A stretch of DNA of 64,000 bases from Linanthus parryae (taxonomy: Eukaryota; Streptophyta; Magnoliopsida; Ericales; Polemoniaceae). The translations under genes and the position numbers were made by a program. Shown here piece by piece: positions 10,526 to 22,700 of this stretch. The first letter of the stretch is position 1. Every line of letters begins with the position of its first letter. The stretch lies in contig JALGPY010000004.1 of the NCBI GenBank assembly GCA_023055425.1, positions 22,033,718-22,097,717 of the forward strand. Reading direction: 5' to 3'. The notes beneath the pieces are model-generated. The model had not been told where the DNA came from, did no database searches, and was given only the letters and a program-made list of their open reading frames with translations.

Positions 10526-11475
10526 GAGCATCTCCAACCATTATCTCCATTTTTTCCTCCATTCTTCATTTTTGGTGGAAAAAATGGAATAGCCTCCAAC
10601 CATTCTACCTCCATTTCTCCATTTCTCCATTTTTGGAGGAAGAATGGAGATTTTAGTCTCCAACCAATACAACCAAATTTTACTTTAAATCATAAAATAA
10701 TATATATCTCCATTTCTCCATTTATGGAGAATGGAGATTTCAGTCTCCAATGGTTAACACCAAAATTCCTTCAAAAAATTATTAATGCTAGTTTCAACAT
10801 AATTTTTAACAATTTAGTTTCAATAAAATAATCTAATATAAAAATTTAATTAAAGCATACATCAAATGATTAAAATTTCACACAATACATCTCATTCACC
10901 ATCATTTTCTGTTTGACGCATATCCCAAGTGTGCAACGAGTCTTCTTCGTAGTTCATGATACTCACCCTCATTTGTATGTGTTCACTATTTTATATTAAT
11001 GTTTTGTCGGAAAATGTTAATTTTAATTTTTATATATAAGTTAATAGAATGAATATAAACTTATATTATTATTTTTTATTCGTAATAGGTAACAATTGTC
11101 AATATATCATACTTTTATCAATAATATATATGTTTTAAGTCACTAATATGCACAATTAGAGTTAAATTATTTATTTTACACGCTAATCGATAAAATGGAG
11201 ATGAATCTCCATTCTCCATTCTGGAGGAAAAAATGGAGAATGGAGATGTTTTTAGAGAAATGGAGGATTGTTGGAGATGAACATCTCCACCTCCAAATAA
11301 ATGGAGAAAAAATAGAGAATGGAGAAATGGAGATTTTTTGGTCAAACATGGTTGGAGGCCTAAAAAAAAATCTCCATTTTTTTGGACAAATAGAGAAATG
11401 GAGATTTGAGGTTGGAGACTAAAATCTTCAAAAAATCACCAAATATGGAGAAATGGAGGATGGTTGGAGATGCTC
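10526..11475. mobile_element. PIF/Harbinger-type MITE, 950 bp
   Basis: Terminal inverted repeats GAGCATCTCCAACCAT and ATGGTTGGAGATGCTC are flanked on both sides by TTA (10523-10525 and 11476-11478), the target duplication typical of PIF/Harbinger. The subterminal zones are full of CTCCATTTCTCC/GGAGAAATGGAG motifs in inverted orientation, so the element can fold on itself. The core (about 10830-11190) is AT-rich. There is no transposase frame, so it is non-autonomous. Confidence 0.88.
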
Positions 11476-11732
11476 TTATTTCCTTGGTATGACAGGGCAA
11501 ATTGACGAGTTAGTTAGAAAATAGGTTTAGGTGGTGTATCATGCCTCTGAAAACATTTGTATACGCGTAATCTGTGGAAGTCACATAGAAGTATTTGATT
11601 TAGTAAAAGAAAAATTGTTTTTCATCAAAAAAAAAATAAGAAAAAAGAAAAAGTTGTTATTAAGAACAATAGATTGATGAATCGGGGAGATATTTTGGCA
11701 AAATGAAAAATGTTTTGACCACTGAGAGTGAC

Positions 11733-11744
11733 ATATATAAATAA
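11733..11744 (+). promoter_or_regulatory. Probable original TATA box of the S1/SPH gene
   Basis: ATATATAAATAA lies 40 bases before a retrocopy insertion. Without the insertion and one copy of the target duplication it would be about 100 bases from the ATG at 12613, a normal distance. Confidence 0.5.
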
Positions 11745-11772
11745 AATTATCACTATATGGTAGTATGAATAA

Positions 11773-12570
11773 CTCATTCAGTGACATTACAAGGAGCCAA
11801 AAACTGCTCTCTGCCTCTCTGTCTCTAGCCTCTCTCTGTGATATTCAAATACTTGCTCTAAGTTTGTGCGTCTCATCAATCACAGGCAGCGAGATCCCTG
11901 CTCTTCTTCTTGTCATCGAATTTTGTAATTTTATTTATGTACTTTCAGGTTATACCGTTTAAGAACGGATTTCCTCCGTCAAATAACGGTCAACTACAAC
12001 ATTAAAGCAGCCAACTACCGTTTCGGAGCGGTTCTCTTCCGCCAATGGGCGGCCAAATACCGCCTAGGAGCGATTCTCTTCCGTCAAGGGGCGGCCAACT
12101 ACCGCCTAGGAGCGGTTCTCTTCCGCAATAGGGTGGCCAACTACCGCCTAAGTGGGGTTTTTATCTACAATAATGTAGTAGTCTACCACATAAGTGAGGC
12201 GTTATGTTTCACATTGTCTTGCAATTTTGCTGTGAGTTTCTTGTGGAGCCGGGATTCTGCTATCGTGACAGACAGATTAATTTCTTCACCCCTCCCCTTG
12301 CTCCGGATGATGGAGGTTAAAAAGCACTTAAGCCAATTGGTGGAGATGTGATAGTGTACAAAAATTCATGAAACGTTTGAAGCGATAGTTACCGATTTGT
12401 TCTTCTTAGAAATTTACCGATTGTGAAGGCAAGATTATGAAATATGTAATATTAAATTTTATTTCATACTCGTTTTATCCATTGTAATTGTGATTGTTTA
12501 TGATGAATGAAAGTGTTTAATGCATTTCAAAAAAAAAAAGAAAAAAAAAAAAACCTCATTCAGTGACATT
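11773..12570 (+). mobile_element. Retrocopy of a polyadenylated transcript with 16-bp target duplications
   Basis: CTCATTCAGTGACATT occurs at 11773-11788 and 12555-12570. Between them lie 766 bases that end in a poly(A) tract (about 12529-12553) preceded by AATGAA. This is a non-LTR (LINE-machinery) insertion of an RNA copy. The body has no reverse transcriptase. From about 11935 to 12351 one frame is open and includes 14-residue repeats (separate entry). The frame starts right after a TTTCAG that looks like a splice acceptor, so the copied RNA may have kept an intron. Its parent gene is not recognised. It sits between the TATA box and the ATG of the S1/SPH relic. Confidence 0.75.
12008..12175 (+). 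repeat. 42-bp tandem repeat encoding a 14-residue period
   Basis: GCCAA recurs at 12010, 12052, 12094 and 12136, an exact 42-bp period. The units read GCCAACTACCGCCTAGGAGC and onward, with a small palindrome ACCGCCTAGGAGCGGT. In the open frame each unit reads like YRLGAVLFRQGAAN; a more diverged unit and a half-unit precede the clear ones. Confidence 0.85.
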
Positions 12571-12612
12571 CCTGCTTCAAAATATAGAGAAGTTCAAGAT
12601 TACGAAGTACCG

Positions 12613-13020
12613 ATGAAGATACTTCTGCTCCCTTCACTTTGCATTATGGTTATTTTCATTTCTTCAACATTTGCTGAACAAGATCATCCTGCTCGATTGT
12701 GAAGACCTGACGGTCATGAACTCATGTTACGGTTCATATCTTCAGTGGAGTATCTGGTAAGCCAGCTTGTTTAAGAATTTGTTGCCAATCTAAGGATAAC
12801 GATGTCAGGATGCATGAATTGAGGAATGGTCAACAAATCAGGTGTTATTTCAAACCCAATGATTTCGGGGCAACCTTATATTTTGTCATTTTAAGGAAGC
12901 ACAAGAGATAAGAGGTTTACTGCTTATGACCAAAGGCTAGAAAGATATTGCCACACCCGCTCTGTTGGTGTTGAAGAGTGTTATTGGACTGCAAGACCGG
13001 ATGGTTTCTGTTGGAAGTAA
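12613..13020 (+). pseudogene. S1/SPH self-incompatibility-like secreted protein, pseudogene
   Basis: Begins with a good secretory signal peptide (MKILLLPSLCIMVIFISSTF, then AEQ), after which the frame ends at a stop. In a second frame the S1 core appears: THVTV, CCQSKDNDV, HELRNGQQIRCYFKPNDFGA. The C-terminal part (RFTAYDQRLERYCHT, EECYWTARPDG) is in a third frame. Family members are small secreted proteins with this order of a beta-rich core and conserved Cys. At least two frameshifts and two internal stops make it dead. The last codons coincide with TGTTGGAAGT, which looks like the first bases of a Copia LTR, so the true 3' end may have been replaced by that insertion. Confidence 0.75.
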
Positions 13021-14444
13021 AAGTTTTTTTAAATCGATTTTAAACTGACTTGGACCTCAGTTCAAACCCGGTTCAATTGCAAGTTCACGACACCAAATGC
13101 ATTGTTGTAAAGTAAGCACCTTAGTCATCGTTTTGATAACAAACACGTCTCAAATCATTGAGGAATAAATGACCAAATTATGCTCTCATAATGAGTTCGT
13201 GATCAAATAATGTTGAGAGAAAAAGAGTACCACATCTTGATAGAGGAAAGAAACTTGAGAGTTTATGTACTCTAAGTTTGACTATAAGGGCACACAAAGC
13301 ATTTTATTGCATGAGAGAGGATCTAGACAAAGGCCGAACCACCACACACGCGTGCCGCCCTCATGCCGGCTCCGGCACGGGGTTGGGCTGACTAGTTATT
13401 GACCCTCATCAAAGTATTTTTTTTTTGGGCCGAATACTAACTACATCCATTGATTTTAGTAAAAGAAATTCATTTTTAATATTTGTTAAAATTAATTGCT
13501 GTTAACGGACGCAACCGTTCCAATGGTTGTAAGTTCTCTATTTGAACGGATACAACTGCTCCAACCACCACATCCCTCTCTATTAGTTGACAGACTCATT
13601 CCTCATCTATTTCAACTTAAACCAACGAAGTCTCTTATGCATTCTCTTACATAAAAACATAAACTTTGCTTCATAGTCTCAGTTCGATGTGTGCAGCACT
13701 GTACAACGTGCTTTCCACCGCCGGATAGGGAAGCATTCATCGTGGGAAATAGTCGTCCAACTGATCCACAACAAGCACGCGTGTGGAATTTGCTTTAAGG
13801 AGCCTCGTATGTATGTACGTCTTTTGCACAACTTTCGGAAATATTTTAATCAACAAGTTAATATTTATTTGTTTGTTTTGGGTAAACACAATCTGTTCTG
13901 GTTTTTATTAGTATAGATAACAATCTCAAAGAAGATTCGATCGTGTTATTATCTAAACATTGGCATTCCGATTTTTGAAATCTTGCTGTTATAGTTTCTG
14001 TTTTTCTGTATTAACACTCCGGTTCTCTCTGGTTTTTAATCTGACAGTTATTTTTCCTGTAATTTATGTTTTTCTGCATTCAGAGTGAGTTTCTAACTGT
14101 TCTGCAATTCTACAATTTCCCACTTTATTTATATTGTTGTTTCTGTCAATTTTGGTACTATCTTTCAGTAAATTAAACTTTACAGTATCTGATATTTATC
14201 ATTCCAGTACTATATGCTCAAGAGTTATATTGAATTGTAATCTCCTCTTGTACTCTGTCTCTTTCAATCAATTGGTTTGTTGCAGAATAAAAATCTAAAC
14301 ATTCACAAACTCGATCGCGTTTGTTAACTTCACAACATTTATATTCATTTTCTTATTGTTCAGAAATTTTAGTTCTGTAATTTAGTTCAGTTAAATTCTT
14401 TATCATAAAACAATATTGTTATTGGAAATATTTATATTGTAGAA
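13009..14444 (+). repeat. Probable Copia 5' LTR and leader
   Basis: TGTTGGAAGTAAAAG at 13009 is a typical Copia LTR start. The stretch lies directly upstream of a Copia gag and has a T-rich, CTGT-rich leader (14000-14300) as seen in some Copia elements. No second LTR copy is in the window and no primer-binding site is obvious, so the LTR end is unknown. There is no gene in this stretch. Confidence 0.4.
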
Positions 14445-15609
14445 ATGGAAGACAACCCAGAAAATATGCGGCTGAAATGTCAAGTCTGACACCTGTTACC
14501 GCAAATCCAGTTTGTGCCTGTGGGTTCTCATTTAGTGTAAAAACCAGAGAAATTAACGGGAGAAGACTTCAGGCGTGGGAAGCAAAAGATGCGGTTCTAC
14601 CTAATGATGTAAAGTCTTGTAAAATTTCTCAACAAAGATGCTCCCCCCTGTCCAGAAAATGTCGATATACGAACTGTTGCAGCAGTGGACGCTTGAAACC
14701 ACTCTGATTTTCTTGCCCGAAACAACTTTTAAATAATTTAGATAACCAGTTGTACAATATCTATTTATTTGTAAAACGGCCAAGGAACTTTGACGAACTT
14801 TGACATTTCCTCGAAAATAAATATAAAAAGATGATGTCAGTGCTAAAACGTTCATACTCGAGAATTTCATTGAATTAGAATGGTGGATTCCAAGGGGAAT
14901 GCAATAGGTGCAAGAATTTCAGTGTGTATGATGTTACAGCGGAGCAAGTAATTCTCCCTGAGCAATTTCTTGTAGCCATGGTGATACACAAACTACCCTC
15001 TTCGTGGAAGTACTACCAAAATTATTTGAAGCACAAGAGGAAGTAAATGACGATGAGGAGCTCATCGTTCGACTTCGGATTTCAGAAGGAAATGGAATAG
15101 CCGAAGACAAGCCTTCGAAAAGCTATCAGTCTAATGAAAACTCGTAGAGAAAAATATGAAGAGTTAGGCTACAAATGAGAAGAAAATTTTCACACGTAAA
15201 TGCCACAACTGTGGCAAAACCTGGCATAAAATGAAAGACTGTCGGGAAAAGAAGGATAGCTCCAAAGGGAAGAAACCAGAACCCAACGTGGAAAATGATG
15301 GAGAAGAAAAAGGCAGCTTTGCGTCTATAGTCTCTGTAGTGAACCTCGTTGGAGGCAATCCCAGGGAGAGGTGGATCGACACCAGCGCTACAAGGCACAT
15401 ATATTCCGACAAGACTACGTTCTCATTTTTTGAGCCAAGAAAAAATGAAGAACCATTGTACGTGGGAAATTTAGCAACTTCGGGATAAAATGGAAAGGAC
15501 AAATAACACCGAAAATGACTTTTGGATAAAAATCCTTACTCTAAATAATGTATGTTCTTGATATTAGGAAGAACCTTGTGTCAGGTTCAGTGCTAAGCAA
15601 AAAAGGGTT
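14445..15609 (+). pseudogene. Copia gag and protease start, truncated
   Basis: ATG 14445 opens a gag that is readable only across frameshifts: a UBN2-type gag region (MRFYLMM, NVDIRTVAAVDA), then VAMVIHKLPSSWKYYQNYLK near 14970-15040. A zinc knuckle CHNCGKTWHKMKDC (CX2CX4HX4C) lies at about 15199-15240. The open frame 15231-15488 holds the protease start WIDTSATRHIYSDKTTFSFF, in which DTGA has become DTSA. Then comes DIRKNLVSGSVLSKKG up to 15609. At 15610 it is cut by the TG of an Athila-like LTR, so integrase and RT are missing here. Confidence 0.75.
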
Positions 15610-16560
15610 TGATAACTCTATAATAAGAGTTATATTCTATATTGAGTATCTACCATTTCTCGTGATTCCTGATGTATTTTGATGAGTAAATGGTCATTAT
15701 ATTGAAATATCTGTGAAGAATGAGCTTGTTCTGCTTTATTGCTAGTTCGGGCGTTTCTATGCATGTTTTAGATGCTATTCGTAAAAAATAATCGCTTGGT
15801 GTGGTTGTTCATATTTTCTTGATAGGAACGGATGCTAAGCACTTTTTCTAGGAGGCATGAAACGAACTTTGGAAACAAAGCAAGCTCAAGAGGAAGCAAG
15901 ATAAAAAAAGTTAGAGGACCAAAAGTGACCACCCTTCACTATTTGGATGATATCTCGAGTTCTACAAGAACTGCTATAGTGAGACCGGTGGCAAATGAAA
16001 GTATGGTCAAATAGCTTCATAACGGTAGGTCACGAAGCTCAATAAAAGTTTCGTACGAGGAAGATATGGTCCGTCGAACACAACGCAAAAACGAAGAAGA
16101 GATGGTGAAGTTGCACTCGACCAATCATAGCTCTTCGGGCTACTACTACAGCTACAGAGGGAATTTTGGAGCAAGGTCTAAGACATTAGAAATTATATAT
16201 TCATATCTTTCCAACGATATAAGATACGCCTAAACCGGAGTCCCGATGAGGGAGAAACACCCACGTCGTATCAACGTACACATCTGTCCGAGAATTGCTA
16301 ACTGGAGGGGCTGAATTGCAAATTCGGCCAAAAATAATAGAAATTTTTGCCCAGGCCTATATATCACGATTTTTTGACCTAGACGGCAGAGTAGGCTTCT
16401 AGAGAACAAGTTAGAACACGTTGGAGGAAGGATTGGAGTTTGGAGCACATCGTTGGAGCAAGGATTGCATCATTTGATCTCTTTTCTATTTCGTTTATGT
16501 GTTTTTGCTCATGATTACACAAAATCTTGCTATTGTGATCATGAGTACCAGTAGCAAAAC
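15610..16560 (+). repeat. Athila-like 5' LTR, first part (split by a chromovirus)
   Basis: Starts TGATAACTCTATAATAAG. It is similar along its length to the reverse complement of the solo LTR at 42423-44047. It stops at 16560 where the chromovirus LTR begins and resumes at 27280. The two parts together are 1623 bp against 1625 bp for the solo LTR, which fixes both boundaries well. Confidence 0.82.
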
Positions 16561-18002
16561 TGTAATACCCCCCGTGATTTTGGGGGTACTTTTAGGAGAT
16601 TATTGAATTTTGTGCTGTTAATAGGATTTACAAAAAATAATTTTCTTAATTTTTAGGTGTTATATAGATTATTATATATATATAATTATAAGTTAATAAA
16701 AAAATAATATTATTTAACTTTTTTATTTTTATATATTGTTTTAGTAAAAGTTATAAAAGTTATATAAGTTTTAGTGATTAAAAAGTTGTGGGTCGTATTA
16801 CATTTTTAACGTGTCCAAACGTCACTTTTAATTAATTGTTACGTGACCAACCACCGCGTCACTTAGTACACTTGTCACACCATATATTTCCTCTAGTCAT
16901 CTCCTCCATTCACATGAGACTCCCTTTCTTCCATCTCGCCGCCGACTCCATCTTCAACACCAACACTACTACCGCCAAATTCGGCCTCCCCTTCATCAAA
17001 TTGTGTCTCAATTCAGTCCCAACCCATCAAGGATCGATAATTCCTCGCCACGATACCGAATTTCGTCCAAAATCCTACCCGATTCGAAATCGAAAAATCG
17101 CCGTTGGGTCTCCTCCTCGTCCCCGACTCCCTCTCCGCCATCTCTGTCTCCGACTTCCACTACAAAACCACCACCGCCTCCAAAATCCGACCAGATTCAC
17201 AACTAGTCTCACCCAGAAACAATTCGACCCTCACACGGACCGAATCTCCCCCAAAATCGAACCCCGATTCACACCCGAAATCACCGCCGGCGAACTCCAC
17301 CTCCCTCTCGGAAACTTTCCTCTCACAGCCTATATATACCCCTGAGAAACCCAGAGAAAACCCACACCAAATCCACGTTAAATATCTCCCGAATCGCTAT
17401 CCCTCTCTCGACCTCGCCTCTCTCTCCCCGTCGAATTGCCGAGCTCAATCCGGCCGGAAAAGAAGCCGAGTCCGACCGAAGCCAACCCAGCTCCGGAGAA
17501 CTCTCCGTCGTTGCTCGTCCCACCGTGTGACGCCACCGCCCTCACCGCCGTTCGTCGCCCTCGTCTTCGTCGCCATCCCCGTCTCCTCTGTCGAGTACAA
17601 AAAAAACCCAGTTCTCTATTTTTTTCTTTTCTTTTATTATTTTATTTTGTCTTTTGTTTCGTTTTTGGTTTGTGTTAGTTAGACATAGACAAAAAAAGGG
17701 GTGGGCTGAATTATGTTGTAAATTTGTGGGGTTGGTGTGGTTTGATTTGAAACTTTGGGAATACTAGTAGTAACATTAGTTTCTTATCTATTTAGTGTAA
17801 ACTAACATACCTTGTTTTAATTAAATATTCCAATAATATGTTTTTGCATAGTTAAAATATCATTGTTTTGTTAATAGTATATTATTAATGCAAATAAGTA
17901 CTAGTTATATCCGTTTGCGACTAAATAACATAGTTTTGTGTAAATTGAAGAAAAAAAAAGGGTTTTTCTTAGTTAATAACATTTTTGTGTTAATGTAACT
18001 TT

Positions 18003-18051
<49 letters not shown>

Positions 18052-19204
18052 GAGTCTTTAGCTTTTAATTTAATCTTTTGAGTTAAATAGTTATCTTTAC
18101 TATGTCAATAAATAAATAATCTAAGTTTGTTTTTAATTAGTTCTTTTATAAAAAAATACATTTTAACTAAATATTCACTAGGATAGTACTAATAACTAAT
18201 GAGGTCGTTATAAGATTTAATTGGGAATATGTGGGGGGTTACACTTGCATATAGGACCGTGTGCACTATTGTAGTTAGCGGAATATTGATTAGGAAAATA
18301 TTTGCTATTGTAGACACCGAGTTCATAGACGGTGAATTTTTGGAGGATCCATACTACGAGTACTAGGAGGTTGTTTGCCTTCGTGTGACGAACTCTCTTC
18401 CAATTCAAGTAAGTATATGTGCACAACACTTTCAACTATCAAAATGTGTGTGATGCTTTGTGTGTGTTACTTCAATACTTGGAAACTATTTGGAGAAGCA
18501 TGTGGATTTCAAACTTATAGTACTCGTGTGAAGCATGTGGAAGGATTAATGAATGATAATGGGATTGAGAATTGTGTACAGAGGATGTGCGTGAAGGCTA
18601 CTGCCGGGAACACAATTGAGTGATTTCCCTAGGGTTGATACCCTTTTTATTTATCATGGAATCTATGAGTACCACCTATGCATGTTTAGGTCATGACTGT
18701 ACAGGGGTGTTGACACTTAAGGTCTCATTAGAATGGTTAGGGCGGGATAGCGAAGGGCTATCTACTAACGTCCGGGGAGAAATTGGTATACCCAAGAATG
18801 TACCCCATTATTGGATTTATTGCATCGTGACCTGTGTGTTTACATCGTACCTGTTGGGGCTCATAGGCTACGCCTCAACCACAGCAACGATTAAAATGTG
18901 ATTATTTCTTTATTGTTAGTCTACCCTGTTTTACACGTTGTGATGTATGCTTACTCAGTTTTACTGATAAACGTTTTCTGCGGTCGACTGTTGCTATTTG
19001 TAAACCCGCAGGTTATGAATAAACTGGGGGAGCGCGCACACGTAAGCTGGAGCAAGGAGCAAGCTCGGAATCATTTAGTATTTGAGTAAGAGTTTCTATT
19101 TTAGAGAATTTAGACAATGTTAGCATCTCATTCAAACTATTGTTGGAGGTTTTTCTCAGGTTTTATTTAAATAAATGCACTTTGGATTTCCGTTTGGTTG
19201 CACT
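16561..19204 (+). repeat. Chromovirus 5' LTR
   Basis: Matches 24660-27279 throughout. TATA box at about 17328-17340 (CCTATATATACCCC). The GC- and CT-rich zone 16900-17600 holds open frames in both LTRs, but they are repeat DNA rather than genes. An AAT microsatellite of about 15 units at 18004-18050 is much shorter in the 3' copy. The exact end is uncertain by a few bases (19202-19211). Confidence 0.9.
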
Positions 19205-19213
19205 TGTTTCAGT

Positions 19214-19226
19214 TGGTATCAGAGCC
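19214..19226 (+). other. Primer-binding site (initiator tRNA-Met)
   Basis: TGGTATCAGAGCC, complementary to the 3' end of initiator tRNA-Met, lies about 10 bases after the 5' LTR. Confidence 0.9.
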
Positions 19227-19728
19227 GACGGCTCTAACGCTAGTGCTACCCTACGATTTCCACTAAAGATAAAAATTTAAAGTAATAACTTTTCAAAAAT
19301 TAAAATGAATATAGGATAACTAAAAATTTGGCAATAAAAATTCAAACAAGCCGGGGTTATGGGATAGTTTAGATGTATTCTTAGCTACTCTATTGAGTTT
19401 CCTTGATTCCTGGATTTGAGGATTGTTGTGTGCAAAGGATTTTACTGTGATAACTGCTCAGCATATGTGATAGATGTAATTTGATTATCTTAGATTTTTT
19501 TTTTTAAGATTAGCTCGGTTGAGATTATGAGTGTATACGAGGTGGAGAACACTTTTTGAGACTTCTCTTGCCTCTTCTCATATGGCCTCCCTACCCGCAC
19601 CCGCTCCACCAACCTTTAGATCTGGAGACTCTCCATATGGCGTGGCATGATTATGTAAAGCCTATGTTTTGTGTGCATGAATCCCATATGTTAGAATTAT
19701 ATTAAGTATGTCCCATTTACAAGGTACC
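19227..19728 (+). other. Chromovirus leader, no gene
   Basis: Untranslated leader between the primer site and the gag ATG. AT-rich, with no open frame of note. Confidence 0.6.
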
Positions 19729-22700
19729 ATGCAATATTATACCAGGAGTCGTTCAAGACAAGTAGGAACAATGAATCAAGGAGGTCAACAAGGTCAGCAA
19801 GGCGGAGAAGTTCCACCTGTGGACCCAGTTAATTCCAAGAGATGCGACAGGCAACTCTAGCTCTCACTCAAATTCTACAAAATACCCACAATGGGGGAAA
19901 TGTGATGAGCAAGGTAGCTGAACTCCGCCTGGACTTCTTTTATGGGACAGATGACCCCACTACCTCGGAAAACTGGATCAGGAACTTCAGTAAAAGTCCT
20001 AGTATCTACGCGCTGCCCTGAGGATCAGCGTGTTGGAGTAGCCATCTTCCACTTCAAGAAAGAGGCTGACGACTGGTGGTCAGCCAAGGGAGAAGAACTT
20101 CTTGCCCAGTAGGGATTTGGCTGGGAACAACTGAAAGCGGCGCTACGAGAACGTTTCTATCATGACCATGTCAAGGATAGGAAGTTCAAAGAATTCATGA
20201 ACTTGAAACAAGGAAGTGATAGCCCTTATTATTATCATCAGAAATACATGGAGCTGATGAGGTTTGGAAGGGAACTGGTGCCGACCGAGGCAAAGAAAAT
20301 AAAGAGGTTTCTAGAAGGTTTAAACTTCCAACTTCGAATGGCCTTGATTGCGATCCGATTCGACATTCTCATGGATGCTTATGGAGCAGCTCAGGACGCC
20401 CATAATTTGATTGACGAGATTAATGAGGAGACTAAGAAAAGAAAGACCGAGGCACCAGCAGCAACTAGATCCCAGAATCGCGGTACAGGAAACGATAGTG
20501 GAGATAAAAGGTTTCTTCCCAACCCAGCCCCCACCAACCAGTTTGGGAACCAAGGTCAAGGTGGACAGGGCCCGTTAAGGACTTACCACTGCAAGAGTTG
20601 CGGTGGAAATCACCCAGGGGTGAACTGCCAAGGCATGAAGGTGACTTGCCTCAACTGTGGAAAGCTAGGCCATCGAAGGTATGAATGCCGAGTAAGAACC
20701 GCAATAAGTAACAGCGGTGGAAATCAGGGAGGAAATGGAGGATTCAACCGTGGAAACAACAACTACGGTGGAAACAATAGTGGATATAACCAAGGAGGCT
20801 ACAACAATGGAGGCAACAACAACTGGAGGAACAACAATGGCTTCAACAATGGAAGCAACAACAACTGGAGGAACAACAATGGCTACAACAATGGAGGAAG
20901 GAACAACCAAGGCAATTATGGGCAAGGGGAAAACAATAATAACAATCGGCCACAAGGAAGTGTTGCTGGATCCGTGACCACAGCAACAGCAGCTCCGACA
21001 GCACCAGCTGTCACGACCCGTAGCGCAGCTGGAACTATCAATGTTATGAATCAGACTCAAGCGGAGCAAGCCAACATAGTGACTGGTACATTCCTAATCC
21101 ATTCCACCCCTACTTTAGTTTTATTTGATTCTGGAGCCACATTTTCTTTCATATCATCTACTTTTGATAAGAAGTTAGACTTGCCAACTCCTACCCCAAT
21201 ATCTATTGCCATTTCTACCCCTAGTGGAGAAATCACACATTGTAAAATCATGTATCTTGGAATCAACCTAGAAATCTTAGGAGCCAAGCTACCTTCTGAC
21301 CTCATCCTCTTCGATCTAGGAAATTTAGACGTCATCTTAGGTATGGACTGGCTTAGCAAATACAAAGCAACCATAGAATGTGCCAACCAAAAACTTAGAT
21401 TCCGTGGCCCGAAAGATGAACGCCTATCCTATAGGGGTATAACCAGCGTACCCAAAATCCAAATCGTGTCAGCCTTATCCATCCTATCCTATGTGAAGAA
21501 AGGGCATAAGGCATACCTCTGTACGATCCACGGTCAGGAGAAAGAAGGGGAAATGTTAGAAGATATTCCAGTGGTGAGAGAATTTCCGGACGTCTTTCCA
21601 GAAGAGCTGCCAGAAATGCCACCAAAGAGAGCCATAGACTTTTCTATTGATTTAGTACCAGGGACTGGACCCATATCAAAGGCACCATATAGGATGGCAC
21701 CAGCCGAGCTCAAGGAGCTACAAGAATAACTTAAGGAGCTATTAGACAAGGGATTCATCAGACCTAGTGTTTCACCCTGGGGAGCACCAGTTTTGTTCGT
21801 GAAGAAGAAGGATGGAAGTTTAAGACTTTGCATAGACTACCGTGAATTAAATGGTGTAACCGTTAAGAATATATACCCACTTCCTAGGATCGACGACTTG
21901 TTCGACCAATTACAAGGAGCCGATACCTTTTCGAAGATCGATTTAAGGTCAGGATATCACCAGCTTAGGATAGCTGAACAGGATATTCCTAAAACGGCAT
22001 TTCAAAGTCGATATGGCCACTACGAGTTTACGGTGATGCCATTCGGTCTCACCAGTGCTGCAGCAGCATTTATGGAGCTGATGAACCGAGTTCTTCAGAA
22101 GTACCTAGATAAGTTTGTTGTCGTTTTCATCGATGACATTCTAATCTACTAGAAAGGGAAAGAAGAACATGAACAACATTTGAGAGAAGTATTGGAAACC
22201 CTAAGGGAAGAGAAATTGTTTGGAAAATTATCAAAGTGTGAATTTTGGTTGGATAGAGTGCCTTTCCTAGGGCATCATATCCAAGGAAGGTGTGTTAGTG
22301 GAACCAGGAAAGATATCAGCAGTAAAGGACTGGCCCATACCAAAGAGCGTGACGGAGATAAGAAGTTTCTTAGGATTGGCGAGTTACTATAGAAAATTTG
22401 TGAAGGATTTCTCTAAGATAGCCAAACCTATGACGACATTAATGAAGAAGACGAGCAAGTACATATGGGATAGAAAGTATGAGGAAGCATTCCAAACTTT
22501 GAAGGATAGGTTAACGTCAGCACCTGTTTTGACCTTACCTACCGAAGGAGGAGAATTTGAGGTTTATAGTGATGCCTCGAAGCATGGCCTAGGATGTGTT
22601 CTAATGCAAGATGGTAAAGTGATTGCCTATGCTTCCAGACAATTGAAGCCTTACGAGGAGAATTACCCCACCCACGATTTGGAGTTAGCGGCTATCGTGT

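Noticed and set aside
12008..12175. 42-bp repeats as a CRISPR-like array
   Set aside because: Units are directly adjacent without unique spacers, and the setting is a plant nuclear retrocopy.
16836..17682. Long open frames (up to 192 codons) in a GC-rich zone, repeated at 24937-25576
   Set aside because: Both copies lie inside the two LTRs of the chromovirus. The frames are Pro/Ser/Arg-rich composition artefacts in U3/R, match no family I recognise, and overlap each other in several frames.
20665..21069. Open frames overlapping the Gly/Asn-rich part of gag on both strands
   Set aside because: Shadows of a repetitive GGA/AAC-rich coding stretch; the gag frame explains them.
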